The notes under the pieces are model-generated. The model was not told where the DNA came from, made no database searches, and saw only the letters and a list, made by a program, of their open reading frames with translations. A program made the position numbers and the translations under genes. A stretch of DNA of 64,000 nucleotides, from positions 293,992 through 357,991 of the forward strand of contig NC_066851.1 in NCBI RefSeq assembly GCF_001640805.2, written 5' to 3'. Below are positions 19,173-31,552 of this stretch, piece by piece (position 1 is the stretch's first letter; each line of letters opens with the position of its first letter). The stretch comes from Lates calcarifer (taxonomy: Eukaryota > Chordata > Actinopteri > Centropomidae).

Positions 19173-20600
19173 AACTGTAAGGGATTTAAACCTAAGGCTT
19201 TGGGCATACCGTTAAGGTACAAGGGAAGGAATGAAAAGGAGTCTATGAATTCGAGGCGGTAATCGGTAAATCAGTAAACTGAGGATTTGCCCTCTAGCAA
19301 TGTGGGCTATGAAGACATTCTGTCTGTATTGATTGCTCCTAAAATGTAAAAGAAATTTTTTAATGCAGTCAGGGCCATAAAACACCTTCTCTACACCGTT
19401 CAGTGTTTTTGCATGCACTAAAAAGGGGATGTGCTCGCCGTTGTCACCCGCAAATGTTTCAAACTCATAAAAAATCTAATCGGGACACAAGATATCTTGA
19501 GGAAGATGTGGAATGTGGCACAGGTGATCGTCGGTTTTAGAGTGGCGCGGCAGTTTCTCTCCACAGATGGTCCATTTTGGTACTGTACACCAATGCGTTG
19601 TTCTGTCTGATGTCATACTGACCTGGTAGCATAGTTTGCATTGTTGGCATTTTTTTATTCAATCGCAGAAGCTGAATACCTGTCTGTATGCCTCATTCAA
19701 ATCTACCTCTTTGTGTCTGGCAAAGCAGGAGGGTGAACGACACTTCCTGTTCTTGGATAGGGCAGACGGGGTTGTTGCACACCACGCAGTAAACTTTACA
19801 GTAGTGGATATGATATAGGGCAATTAAAAGTCTTGTAACAATAATCACAGACAAATGAAGCACCCAGCTTTGAGATTTTTTTTTTTTATCCCATAGTAGT
19901 GGTTTTGTAGTAAGAATAGAAACGGGCTTTGAATGATCTGAGAATTTTGTCTCAAAATGTGAGAGGGGTTTACTGTGAGATGTTCTGTAAAATACCACAA
20001 TTTTGCGTCCTAGAATGTTCTCAAATTTGTCACTTTCAGTGATGGGAGTCTGATCATTTAAACAGGCCTTGTGTTGCAAGTTGAGAGGGCTGATGGCAAA
20101 GCAAAGCTGATCATTTCTGTTGTCTACAATAAACAAGTGGCATCTTTTTTTGCTGAGGATTTCAGTCTAAATTTTTCTCCAGCTTGTGTTTGGCACCCCC
20201 TCTGGGGTTCTGTGCCACCTAAATGATTAATTTCATGTTCTCATCCATGGCAATGTTATTGTTTGACTGCACTATCTGATCAAGGAATTCCTCAAGAGCC
20301 AGTAAAATATTTTCACCTCGATTGTCCACGGTGACCACAACATGATTGCATACATTTTCACCCACCACCTCCGGCTTTATTACATTGTTGCACCTAGCCT
20401 GCAATCTCACCTCATTGGCCAATTCATGAGTAATCCCTATCACATCTCAATAAAATGTCATGATATTGGGCACATCTCCCAGGGTAGGAACAACAAAGGT
20501 GCATCTCATTCTTAGTGCGTTAAAGTGGTCGTACGAGGTTCTTGTAGTTTCTCTTACTAAATCTCTCATCTTGCTCTGGAACGGGGAGAGGAGGCTGACC
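19173..20600 (-). pseudogene. Copy B DNA polymerase B, N-terminal half
   Basis: Minus-strand frames include GITHELANEVRLQARCNN and VVVTVDNRGENILLALEEF (20,443-20,219). Next come FIVDNRNDQLCFAIS (20,136 onward) and a Cys-rich finger (YCVVCNNPVC, about 19,790). VFYGPDCIKKFLLHFRSNQ and FIAHIARG (about 19,380-19,290) belong to the exonuclease region. Copy A shows only the C-terminal half in this window, so the two copies are complementary. Stops and frame changes are frequent. Confidence 0.72.
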
Positions 20601-20744
20601 CCCTCCTAAACCCCCACCCTGCTGTTGAGCAGGGGAGCTCTGCGAAGAGGGGGGAGAGAGTGGGTGGAGGGGTTTGATTCAGGTACTGGAGGGCATTTTC
20701 TATGGCCTACAACTAATAGCAGTGTAAGTAATTTCTAATTCTAG

Positions 20745-23240
20745 CAGCAGGTGTTGAGTGGAGTTGTAGAAGCAGCAGGAGACTTGTCATCACAGATCAG
20801 ACTCTACAGCTCCAGAGGCAGAAATACCTGCAGAAAGAGACAGAAGAGGAGAGATAGACGGGAGAGCACAATACTACAGGAAAGGGGACATATTATGTTA
20901 GTAACATGTAACATGGGATATGAATCCATATTGAGTGGAGAGAGGGAGGGAGGGAGAGAGAGAGAGAGAGAGAGAGAAAGGAGCTCAGTGCATCATGGGA
21001 GATCTCCCGGCAGTCTAGGCCTATAGCAGCATAACTAAGGGATGGTTCAAGCCTGAGCCAACCCTAACTATAAGCTTTATCAAAGAGGAAAGTTTTAAGC
21101 CTACTCTTAAAGGTACAGAGGGTGTCTGCCTCCCGGACCGAAACTGGGAGAAGGTTCCACAGTAGAGGAGCCTGATAACTGAAGGCTCTGCCTCCCATTC
21201 TACTCTTGGAAACTCTGGGAACCACCAGTAAATCAGCATTTTGGGAGCGCAGAGTCCTGGTGGGATTGTAGGGGACTATGAGATCTTTAAGGTAAGATGG
21301 AGCCTGACCATTAAGGGCTTTGTATGTGAGGAGGAGGATTTTGAATTCTACTCTGGATTTGACTGGGAGCCAATGTAGAGAGGCTAACACAGGAGAAATA
21401 TGGTCTCTTTTCCTAGTTCCTGTCAGTAGTCGTGCTGCAGCATTTTGAATCAGCTGCAGAGTCTTTAGAGACTTGTTGGGGCAGCCTGATAATAATGAAT
21501 TACAGTAGTCCAGCCTAGAAGTAACAAATGCATGGACTAGTTTTTCTGCATCTTTTTGAGACAGAAAATGTCTAACTTTGGAGATGTTACGCAGATGAAA
21601 AAAGGCAGTCTTAGAAGTTTGTTTTATGTGTGAGTTAAAGGACATATTCTGATCAAAGATGACTCCCAGATTCTTTACAGTGGAGCTGGGAGCCAGGGCA
21701 ATGCCGTCTAGTGGAGCTACATCATTAGAAAGTTTGTTTCTGATGTGTTCAGGACCAATTATGATGGTTTCAGTTTTATCTGAGTTTAGTAGTAAGAAGT
21801 TGCTTGTCATCCAGATTTTAATGTCCCTAAGACAAGCTTGGAGTTTGGCTAGATGATTGGTTTCATCAGGTTCCATTGACAGATAAAGCTGTGTATCATC
21901 TGCATAACAATGGAAATTTATGGAGTGTTTTCTGATAATATTGCCCAAGGGAAGCATATACAGAGTGAAGAGGACTGGTCCAAGCACTGACCCTTGTGGA
22001 ACTCCATGTCTAACTTTTGTGTGTATGGAGGAGTAGTTGTTAACATGTACAAACTGAAGCCTATGAGATAGATAGGACTTAAACCAGTTTAGTGCCGTTC
22101 CTTTAATGCCAATAAAGTGCTCCAGTCTCTGTAAAAGATGTGATGGTCAATCGTATCAAAAGCAGCACTGAGATCTAACAAGACAAGTACAGAAACAAGT
22201 CCGTTGTCTGATGCTATCAGGAGGTTGTTCGTAACTTGTTAACTACAAGTGCTGTCTCTGTGCTGTGATACAGCCTAAATCCTGACTGAAAAACCTCAAA
22301 TAAACTATTATCCTGTAGAAAGTCGCACAACTGTTTTGCAACTGCTTTCTCCGGGATCTTAGAAAGAAAGGGGAGGTTAGATATTGGTCTGTAATTGGTT
22401 AATACATCTGGATCTAGAGTGGGCTTTTTTAGAAGAGGTTTGATTACAGCTGTTTTATACGACTGCGGAACATAACCTGCAAATTAAGGGCAGAGCTTCT
22501 TTAAGCAGCCTAATTGGGATGGGGTCTAAGAGACAGATTGAAGGTTTAGATGCTGAGATAATTGATGTGAGCTGGGCTAGGTCGATGGGAGAAAAGGAGT
22601 CAAGGTTAGGTTTTGCAGCTGACTCTATGGATCCTGTGTTATGACATAAATCAGTACTGATTGAAGGCAGGATGTGATTAATTTTATCTCTAATGGTAGA
22701 GATTTTATCATTAAAGAAGTTCATAAAATCATTGCTACTGAGGGTTATAGGGATGCGTGGATCTATAGAGCTGTGAGACTCTGTCAGCCTGGCTACAGTG
22801 CTGAAGAGAAACCTGGGGTTGTTCTTATTATCCTCTATTCATGATGAGTAATAGGCACTTCTTGCATTACAGAGGACCTTTTAATATCTTTTGACACTAT
22901 CCTGCCAGGCTAAGTGGGATTCTTCCAGTTTGGTGGAACGCCACACTCTTTCAAGCCTACGTGCTGTTTGTTTCAGTGTACGGGTTTGGGCGTTGAATCA
23001 TGGAGCTTGCCTCTTTCTCTTTATTGTTTTCATTTTTAGGGGGGCGATGGAATCTAAAGTGGTACGTAATGAGTCTGCAACACTGTCTACAAGATGATCA
23101 AGCTGGGAGGGAGTAGCTTCTGCAAAATTAAGATGAGGCACTGGACCTAAGTTAGTGGGAATCATTTCCTTGAATTTAACTACTGCATTATCGGAAATAT
23201 TTCTAGTCAGGATGTTTTTTGCTGATCTAAAGGCTCAAAA
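20745..23240 (-). mobile_element. CR1/L2-group LINE, copy 1
   Basis: Reverse-transcriptase and EN-derived sequence lies on the minus strand, followed by a 3' UTR (about 20,745-21,060) that is shared with the copy at 27,815. A GA microsatellite lies at about 20,940-20,978 in this 3' part. A deletion of about 40 bases near 22,475 is seen relative to the second copy. Confidence 0.82.
21064..21987 (-). pseudogene. LINE reverse transcriptase C-terminal part
   Basis: A 307-codon open segment contains [13 protein letters not shown] (motif B region), the catalytic [40 protein letters not shown] and the conserved tail HWLPVKSRVEFKILLLTYKA. The L2/CR1-type reverse transcriptase copies element RNA at a nicked target. 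The upstream EN and finger-palm parts are in other frames. Confidence 0.85.
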
Positions 23241-24520
23241 TCTAATTCTTGATCTATGTCTAAAAATAAGAAAATAAGAAAAATAAAAATCACACTCTTC
23301 CTAAAAGTTGCACAGACTGCTGCATTTTTTCATATATGGCCAAAAAGGCAGAAATAAAAGCGTGTACTACATTACAGATTAACTGCAGGGTCATAAGGTA
23401 ATGTTGATAGGTACTGTTGCGGGGCCTTCCGACTCTGCTGTTGGTAGCCAGCCAATGATTGAGGATCACTCCGTATGGTTCCGTTTAAACTTTGCCCACT
23501 TTCTGTAAACAAAGATGATGAGATGAGATGAGAAAAATGTTACTTGATAATCCTAAATGTATAAAACAAACATAAAAATTCAAAAAACACACATACCGTT
23601 AAACAATCTTCTGACAATGGCTGTCCTGGCTCTCTGGATCCTGCAACATTACAAGGGTCTCGCAGGGGCCCTTGAGAGAAGGGCAGGGGAGGCTCCGGTA
23701 AGACCAGAGGTGGAAGGAGAGGGGGGGAACCGCTGCGGAGGGTGAGGAGGGAGCTCTCATGGGAGAAACCCAGGGAGCTATCACGGAGCGGGGCGCGGGA
23801 GTTTCCGCTCTAGCTCTCTCAGGTGTCAATGTCAGGAGTCCTGTATATGTCAGTGTTAAATTACAAAAAAAAACCAGATTCATTCATAACAGATTTGCAA
23901 AACAATCATACTAAAAACAAACATTTCATATTAGAACGGGGCCCAATTGGGCTGAGTATAGCCACAAACCAATGACAATATGCTACATCATCATAGGATA
24001 TGATGACATCACCCCGTGACTGGGGGATATGAGGAAGTTGTAATTTCATTTGAATGTTGCAGCGCAAAGAGACAACATCGTCTCGAGTTTTCAGAATTAC
24101 TTTTCATGTGTAGAAGATAAAAACGTGGGCGAGCTTACCCGATACCCGATGGTCTCAATCCTTCTGGTTGATTTGTATGTCTTCTGGAGAGCCTGTTTAC
24201 CCGGGGACGGGCGGTCCGCTCTGGCTGCACCACTAGATCCTGGGCCTCACCGGATGGTCTGCTTCCCTGCAGACAGGACACTCAGCGAGATACTCATATA
24301 TATATCCCGCTCGTGTTAGAAACAATCGTCTAAAGATTTTTTAGATAAAGACAGAACATTGTTTGATCTTTACATCCATTACGGTCAGTTGGCTCCTAAA
24401 AGTTTTGCATGGTTCATAGAGTGTTAAAAACAACTGTCTACAGATTTTTGGTAAACACCGGTAGGACGATGTCATAACAGGATGCTGATTGAACCTGCCA
24501 ATTAGGTTCACCATATGTGG
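23241..24520. other. No gene recognised; unplaced sequence
   Basis: AT-rich at the left, then moderately GC-rich 23,640-23,830 and 24,120-24,300. Open frames here are short and not recognised. No LTR or terminal repeat was found. Confidence 0.4.
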
Positions 24521-24540
24521 CACAAAAGTGCTTTTTCATG

Positions 24541-27500
24541 TTTCTCGCATTTTAATTCGACCTTTGCCCCCAAGATCCTCATATAATCAGTTTGCTGGAA
24601 TTTGCAGAATTCCTAAATTAATGGATACTGTTTGAACCAGCCAATTAAGATGGCGCCGGTTGCTAGTGCTAGTTACAGTAGCTCCAAGTGTTTCTCATTT
24701 TTATGTGTTTTTGTACTTTGTCACGTCTTTTACCAACCTTGGTTGGAAGTTTACTCCTATGGATGTACAACTGGCAAGATTAGGAATATGTGTGTTTTTA
24801 CTGCTTGGACATCCGGAGACCCTTTCAGCCACGGCTCCATTATTTACACCTGGGATCAGCTGTTAGCACTGAGCAACACAACAAGATTGGAGATCCCCAT
24901 GGAACTAAGGAGAAGAAAATGGGGCTACAGAGCTGGGGTTAAATGCTGGGACAAGAAAAGAAGGTATAAACCTTGTATACCTTCTGTCATCATGGGGAAC
25001 GTGAGAGCTCTCCCCGTGAAGATGGAAGAGCTTACAGCACTAACCAGGCTACAGAGGGAGTAACAGGAGTGTAGCCTCGTGCTTCACTGAATCGTGGCTG
25101 AATGAACTCACTCTGGACTCGCACATTTCACTGGATGGGTTTCAGCTTGTGAGAGCGGACAGGAAAGCCAAGGAGAGCGGTAAGAAGAAAGGAGGGGGCA
25201 TTGTGATGTTTGTGAATGACAGATCCAGGTCACATCAGGGTAAAGGAGCAGTTCTGTGGCAGTGAAACTGAACTGCTAGCAGTTAGCATGCAGCCATACT
25301 ACATCCCGAGGGAGTTCTTGCATGTTAAAGCTATAACTGTGTACATCCCCCCTGCGTGCTCCTGCACACTGTTGTATCACTCCAGACATCACACCACCAG
25401 GCCCTGCGACTGATCTCCGGTGACTTCAACCATGCTTTCCTGTCCTCCACTCTACCCACTTTCACTCAATATGTGAAATGCAACACCAGGGACAACAGGA
25501 CATTGGAGTTGCTCTATGCAAACATCAAGGATGCATATATCCCCCCACTGGGCCGATCCGACCACAACCTGGTGCATCTGGTCCATGCCTACATACCCTT
25601 GGTAAATAAACAACCACTTACCAAAAGGTATGTGGGGAGATGGACCGAGGAGGCCAGTATGGCTCTGAGGGACTGCTTTGACACCATGGATTGGGAGGTG
25701 CTGTGTGGTCCACATGGGGAGGAGATTGACAGTTTGACAACCTGCATCATGGACTACATAAACTTCTGTGCGGAGATTACTGTGCCTACAAAGAAGGTGC
25801 AGTGTTTCTCCAACAACAAACCCTGGGTGACCCCAGAATTAAAAACCCTGTTGAACGAGAAGAAACAGGTTTTTAAAACTGGGAATGAAGAGAAGATGAA
25901 GAGGGTGCAGAAGGAGCTGAGGAGGGAGATAAGAAAGGGCAAGGACACCTTCAGGGGAACAACACCAGAGAGGTCTGGAGAGGCCTAAAAACCATCTCTG
26001 GACACAGCAAGGACAGTGGATGAGGCCCACAATCTGGCAACAGAGAATAGACAAACAAACTGAACCTGTTGTTTTTTAACAGATTTCACTGTGTCCCTGT
26101 CCTTGTCCCCTCCCCCACCCACACGATTTCAGACCTTATGGCACCTCTAATTCATACCCCTCCTCCTTTGTCACCTTCAACACCCCACTTCAACATCCCC
26201 CCTTCACACTCCACCAGGATGATCCTCACACCTCTCTCAGCAGGGGTCACTCCCCCTCCCTGCCTCTCCATCACATCTGACCAGGTGAGGAGGGAGTTGA
26301 GGATGATCAAGGTGAGGAAGGCTATGGGCCCTGATGGCATCGGTGCCAGACTGCTCAAGGACTGTTCAGATCAGCTCTGTGGGGTTTTTCTGCATATCTT
26401 CAACTTGAGCCTCTATCTGGAGAGAGTTCCACTCCTGTGGAAAACATCTTGCATGGTCCCAGTTTCAAAGACTGCGCATCCCAGTGAGCTGAAACACTTC
26501 AGGCCAGTAGTCTTAATCTCTCATCTGGAGAACACTGCAAGCACTGTGAGTCCCTCACAACTAGTAACTGTGGGTTACTTTATTTGACTTCTTCAGTGCT
26601 TTCAACACCATCCAACCATCTCTGCTCAGGGGGAAGCTAGAAGGAGCTGGAGTGGACTGTAATCTGGCTGCTTGGACCACCGGCTACCTCACCAAAAGAC
26701 CACAGTATGTGAGGCTTCGCGACTGTGTGTCTGATGTGGTGGTCTGCAGCATGGGGGTCTGCAGGGTACAGTACTGTCCCCCTTCCTCTCCACCCTGTAC
26801 ACATCAGACTTCAGACACAACACTGACAGGTGCCACCTCCAGAAATTCTCCAATGACACAGCCATTGTTGGGTGTGTCTCTCAGGGGAACGATCTGGAGT
26901 ACAGGGAGGTCATCACAAACTTTGTCGACTGGTGTGGCAAGAACATTCTGCACATAAACCCCAGCAAGACGAAGGAGGTGGTGATCGACTTCAGCAGGAA
27001 GTCATTTCCCACTGCACCGGTGAATTGAAATCGTGGAGGAGTACAAATACCTGGGTGTTTACATCAACAATAAATTGGATTGTTCTCATAACACCAATGC
27101 CCTGTGCAAGAAGGGCCTAAGTGGTCTGCTGGAGCAGTAGATGCTCAGAGATAGGAAGAGACTGAATAAGTTGGTCAGATGTACTGGCTCTGTCCTGAAT
27201 GCTCTCTGGACTCCATTGAGGAGGTGGGTGAGAGGATGATGTTGGCCAAGCTAACATCCATCATGGACAACCCCTCCCACCCCCTGCATGAGACTTTGGG
27301 AGACCTGAGCAGCTCCTTCAGCAACAGACTTCTGCGTCTGTGGTGCAAGAAGGAGCGCTACCGCAGGTCATTCATTCCAACAGCCATCAGGCTGTACAAC
27401 ACCAGTCTGACCAAACAATAAACCTGAAACTCTGGACTCCACTTTCTGGTCACTTTATTTGCGTAATTTCATCTACCTCAATGATTATCACAATTTTTTC

Positions 27501-27757
27501 TATATTACGACTGCACATTTCACAGCTGCACATTATTTGTTTAGTACAGAGACTTTTTTAATGCTGATTGTGGCACTTTATCTTTATATCCTTTTTACCC
27601 TTCTGTGCCTTTCTTATATTTGTATTTTTTATTTTTCCATATTATATTTTTATTTTTCTATTTTTGTCACTCTTGTTTCTTGCTGCTGTAACATGTAAAT
27701 TTCCCACAAAATAAATATATAAAGTTTATCTTATCCTATGTTATCTCACCATCATGT
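24541..27757 (+). mobile_element. Rex1-like LINE, plus strand, flanked by 17-bp repeat
   Basis: It is homologous over its length to the element at 54,316-57,657: PSVIMGNVRALPVKM near 24,978; SGDFNHAF near 25,415; SNNKPWVTPEL near 25,808; KAMGPDGIGARLLKDC near 26,320; a relic of SAFNTIQ near 26,598; SKTKEVVIDFSRK near 26,965. Many frameshifts and stops are present. CACAAAAGTGCTTTTTC occurs at 24,521-24,537 and 27,758-27,774, a probable target-site duplication. The 3' end is ATAAAG followed by TTATC-like repeats. Confidence 0.8.
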
Positions 27758-27814
27758 CACAAAAGTGCTTTTTCCATCTTTGATCTATAAGAAAAGGTGA
27801 TGGGGGGTGGTGGT

Positions 27815-29985
27815 GGTTGAGTGGGGTTGTAGGAGCAGCAGACTTGTCATCACAGATCAGACTCTACAGCTCCAGAGGCAGAAATACCTGCAGAAAGAGA
27901 CAGAAGAGGAGAGAGAGACGGAAGAGCACAATACTACAGGAAAGTTCCACAGTAGAGGAGCCTGATAATTGAAGGCTCTGCCTCCCATTCTACTCTTGAA
28001 AACTCTGGGAACCACCATCTCTTTTTTTAGTTCCTGTCAGTAATTGTGCTGCAGCAACTGCAGAGTCTTGAGAGACTTGTTGGGGCAGCCTGATAACCAT
28101 GAATTACAGTAGTCCAGCCTGGAAGTAACAAATGCATGAACTAGTTTTTCAACATCCTTTTGGGACAGAAAATGTCTAATTTTGGCGATATTTCACAGGT
28201 GAAAGAAGGCAGTCCCAGAAGTTTGTTTTATGTGTGAGCTAAAGGACATATCCTGAACGAAGATAACTCCAAGGTTCTTTACAGTGGAACTGGGGGCCAA
28301 GGCAATGCTATCTAATGTAACTATGTCATTAGAAAATGTATTTCTGAGGTGTTTGGGACCAAATACAATAACACCCGTTTTGTCTGAGTTCAAAAGTAAA
28401 AAGTTGCTTGTCATCCAAGTTATAATGTCCCTAAGGCAAGCCTGAAGTTTGGCTAGTTGATTGGTTTCATTAGGCTTCATTGACAGATAAAGCTGTGTAT
28501 CATCTGCATAACAATGGAAGTTTATGGAGTGATTCCTGATAATGTTGCCCAAGGGAAGCATATACAAGGTGAAGAGAATCGGTCCAAGCACTGGCCCTTG
28601 TGGAACTCCATGTGTAACTTTTGTGTACATGGAGTAACATGCATGAACTGAAGCCTATCATATAGATAGGACTTAAACCAGTTTAGTACCTTTAATGCTG
28701 ATAAAATGCTCCAGTCTCTGTAAAAGGATGTGATGGTCAATTGTATCAAAAGCAGCACTGAGATCTAACAAGACAAGAACAGAAACAAGTCTGCTGTCTG
28801 ATGCAATTAGGAGGAGCTTGTGACTTTTACAAGTGCTGTCTCTGTGCTGTGATACAACCTAAATCCTGACTGAATGAAAGAAAGTCACACAACTGTTTTG
28901 CAACTGCTTTCTCCAAGATCTTAGAAAGAAAGGGGAGGTTAGATATAGGTCTGTAGTTGGCTAATATGTCTGGATCAAGAGTGGGCTTTTTTAGAAGAGG
29001 TTTGATTACAGCTACTTTATATGACTGTGGCACATTGCCTGTTACCAAGGACAGATTTAACATGTCTAATGCAGAACTGCAAATTAAGGGCAGAGTTTCC
29101 TTAAATAGCCTGGTTGGGATGGGGTCTAAGAGACAGGTTGAAGGTTTAGATGCTGAAATAGCTGAAGTGAGCTGGTGGAGGTTGGTGGGAGAAAAACAGT
29201 CTAAGTTAGGTTTCACAGCTGATTCTGTGGATTCTGTGTTTTGAAATAAATCGGTGCTGGTTGAAGGCAGGATGTGATTAATTTGGTCTCTATAGACATT
29301 TTATCATTAAAAAAGTTCATAAAATCATTGCTGCTGAGGGTTGTAGGGATGCATGGATCGATAGAGCTGTGACTCTCTGTCAGCCTGGCTACAGTGCTGA
29401 AGAGAAACCTGGGGTTGTTCTTATTTTCCTCTATTAATGACGCCTCTTGCATTACAGTGGGCCTTCTTCTATCTTTTAAGACTATCCTGCCAGGCTAAGC
29501 GGGATTCTTACAGTTTGGTGGAACGCCATATTCTTTCAAGCGTATGTGATATTTGTTTTAGTGTATGGGTTTGAGAGTTGTACCATGGAGCTTGCCTCTT
29601 TTACTTTATTGTTTTCATTTTTAGGGGGGCAATGGATTCTAAAGATGTACATAGTGAGCCTGCAACACTGTCTACAAGATGTGCAAGTTGGGAGGTAGTA
29701 GCTTCCATTAAACTGAGATAAGGCATTGGATTCAGGTTAGAGGGAATAATTTCCTTCAGAAAGATTTCTAGTTAGGACTTTTTTGCCTGATGATACATAA
29801 TCCAGCAATATGAATTCAAAAGTGATTAAAAAGGGATCTGATTGAAGGGGATTCTGTGGGAAGACTGTTACATGTTCAATATTAATACCATAGGCCAAAA
29901 CAAGATCAAGGGTGTGACTAAAACAGTGAGTGGGTTAACCGAGAGAAGCCAATAGAAATCACTGTTCCTGTTGGTCACGATCATC
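27815..29985 (-). mobile_element. CR1/L2-group LINE, copy 2
   Basis: Close relative of the copy at 20,745-23,240, with the same 3' UTR and RT ([14 protein letters not shown], about 28,480-28,525). Two internal deletions of roughly 200 bases each lie near 27,945 and 28,015. RT segments are at 28,630-28,193 and 29,216-28,827. The 5' part to about 29,985 matches EN-derived sequence. Non-functional. Confidence 0.8.
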
Positions 29986-30202
29986 TATGTTGTGCTCCAT
30001 AGAGAAAATACTCCATAGTAAAAAAAATAAAATAAAAAAAGGCGACCCACACCATGATACAGATCCCTACAAGATAGATTTACAGTATATACAAAACACT
30101 TTACAAATGTTTTGGAGGAAGTGTATTTGCTGCCTTGACTATATTCATTGGTAATATTTTTTAAATCCAGGAAATGTAATGTTCTTATTGTGCACACAAC
30201 TT

Positions 30203-30360
30203 CAGAATCAGAATCATACTTTATTGCCAAGTACGTTTGCACATACAAGGAATTTGTCTTGGTATATTGGTGCTAAAGGACAGTTATAGTAAAAGAAAAG
30301 AGCGAAAAGCAAGAACTATATTTACAAGGAACATAAATATATACACAAAGGAGCATAAAT
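30203..30360 (-). repeat. 5'-truncated LINE tail (CAGAATCAGAATC type)
   Basis: Tandem CAGAATC at the left precedes ACTTTATTGCCAAGTA and GGAATTTGTCTTGGTATATT. The same sequence occurs at 39,718. It is a LINE 3' end in minus orientation. Confidence 0.6.
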
Positions 30361-30399
30361 TTTTATTTTTATTTTGTTGTTCAGTTGTGTTTGTAGTAT

Positions 30400-30890
30400 T
30401 TCCTGTTTTATTTTGAAATCACTGACCTCCCTCTTGTTTCAGGTGTCTTGTCTTCCCCTTCCTTCTGCGCTCTCTTCTCCTGGTGATTACCTACCCCGCC
30501 CTAATGTGGTTCACCTGTGTCTCATTGTCTGCCCTGCTCCTGTGTATTTAGTGTCTGTGTCTCCCTGCACTCCCTGCCAGTTCGTCTTGTGCCTTTGCCA
30601 GACCTACCAGCCTTCGTGTAAGCAATCTATTCTCCAGTAGCCATAGTTTTTGACCCTTGCCTGTGTTTTTGACCTTGCCTTAGCTCTAGTCCTTTTGTAC
30701 CTCAGCCTTGATCCTTTCGTGTATGACCTCAGCCTGTTTGACTGTGTCTTAGTTCTAGCCTTTTGTACCGTTGCCTTATCTGACTGCCTACCTGTGTACC
30801 GACCCTGCTGGAATAAAGAACCTTGTTTTTTTTTTAAACTCTATCTCTGCCTCCTGTCTGCACCTGTGCGCCTGCACTGTAACTCTTGAC
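30400..30890 (+). repeat. Gypsy-type LTR remnant
   Basis: A pyrimidine-rich segment with AATAAA near 30,812 ends CTCTTGACA at about 30,890. It resembles the LTR at 15,113 (shared CCCCGCCCTAATG-like stretch). The 5' boundary is unclear and no flanking coding sequence is present. Confidence 0.5.
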
Positions 30891-31374
30891 ATAATTAAAA
30901 TGTAAAGTGTAGAGTACTAAGGACCAAGAATAAGGGATTGTGATGGACACCTATGGTACTAAACTGCCATTTTTTCTTCTTATTTGGCCTAATTAGATTT
31001 CTTCTCAAAACTCTTTTTGGCTTAATGCCTTCATCAGACAGTTGATAGTGAAGAGGCAGATAGGAAACAATGGGAAAACCAGATGAAAACCGGAGATGTT
31101 ACAGTTATGTGGCATACCAAACAACTTAAAAATTCAATACTGAATTGGCTTTTGATTTCTATAATGGTATGGAATTGCACTGAATTACTTTCAGTTACAG
31201 TCACTACATTGCATTGTTAAGTCAGGCGCAGACTGACTGGAGTTTACCAGAGTGCCTGGTTTTTATAAAAACCAGTAGAGTTCAACCCAGGTTATCAACA
31301 AAAGTAGGCTTAAGTTCACAGCAGAAGGGAGAGAGTGTAAAACACAGTAATTTCCACCATTTAATGTGTATATT
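30891..31374. other. No gene recognised
   Basis: AT-rich single-copy-looking sequence between LTR and LINE tails. I see no supported feature. Confidence 0.4.
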
Positions 31375-31510
31375 AGATAAGATAATCCTTTATTAGTCCC
31401 ACAATGGGGAAATTTACAATGTTGTACAATTATGTAAGATCACACTAAATATACTACTACAACCAATATATTTGATTGAGATGATATAATACACAATATA
31501 AGCACACTAC
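31375..31510 (-). repeat. 5'-truncated LINE tail (GATAA type)
   Basis: GATAAGATAAT precedes CCTTTATTAGTCCCACAATGGGGAAATT, the 3' end of a LINE in minus orientation. Confidence 0.6.
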
Positions 31511-31552
31511 ACTGGAGGAAAGCATGGCAGGAGGGGATAGCAGATCCAGTTA

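Larger units (their letters stand above)
15545..20720. mobile_element. Maverick/Polinton copy B, inverted relative to copy A, deleted
   Basis: From 15,545 the sequence matches the complement of copy A starting inside the Bcl-2-like accessory gene. It continues through integrase, penton, pVI-like and capsid genes on the plus strand. At about 19,172 it jumps to the N-terminal half of PolB on the minus strand. Protease, ATPase, mu-like and the 2.2-2.9 kb genes are absent. Copy A and copy B differ by many substitutions and indels. Confidence 0.88.

Noticed and set aside
20940..20980. GA tract as a regulatory GAGA element
   Set aside because: Simple microsatellite within a LINE 3' region; a similar one lies at 44,029.
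23599..23883. 94-codon minus-strand frame as a host exon
   Set aside because: Low-complexity Pro/Ser composition, no splice-site pattern or homology I recognise.
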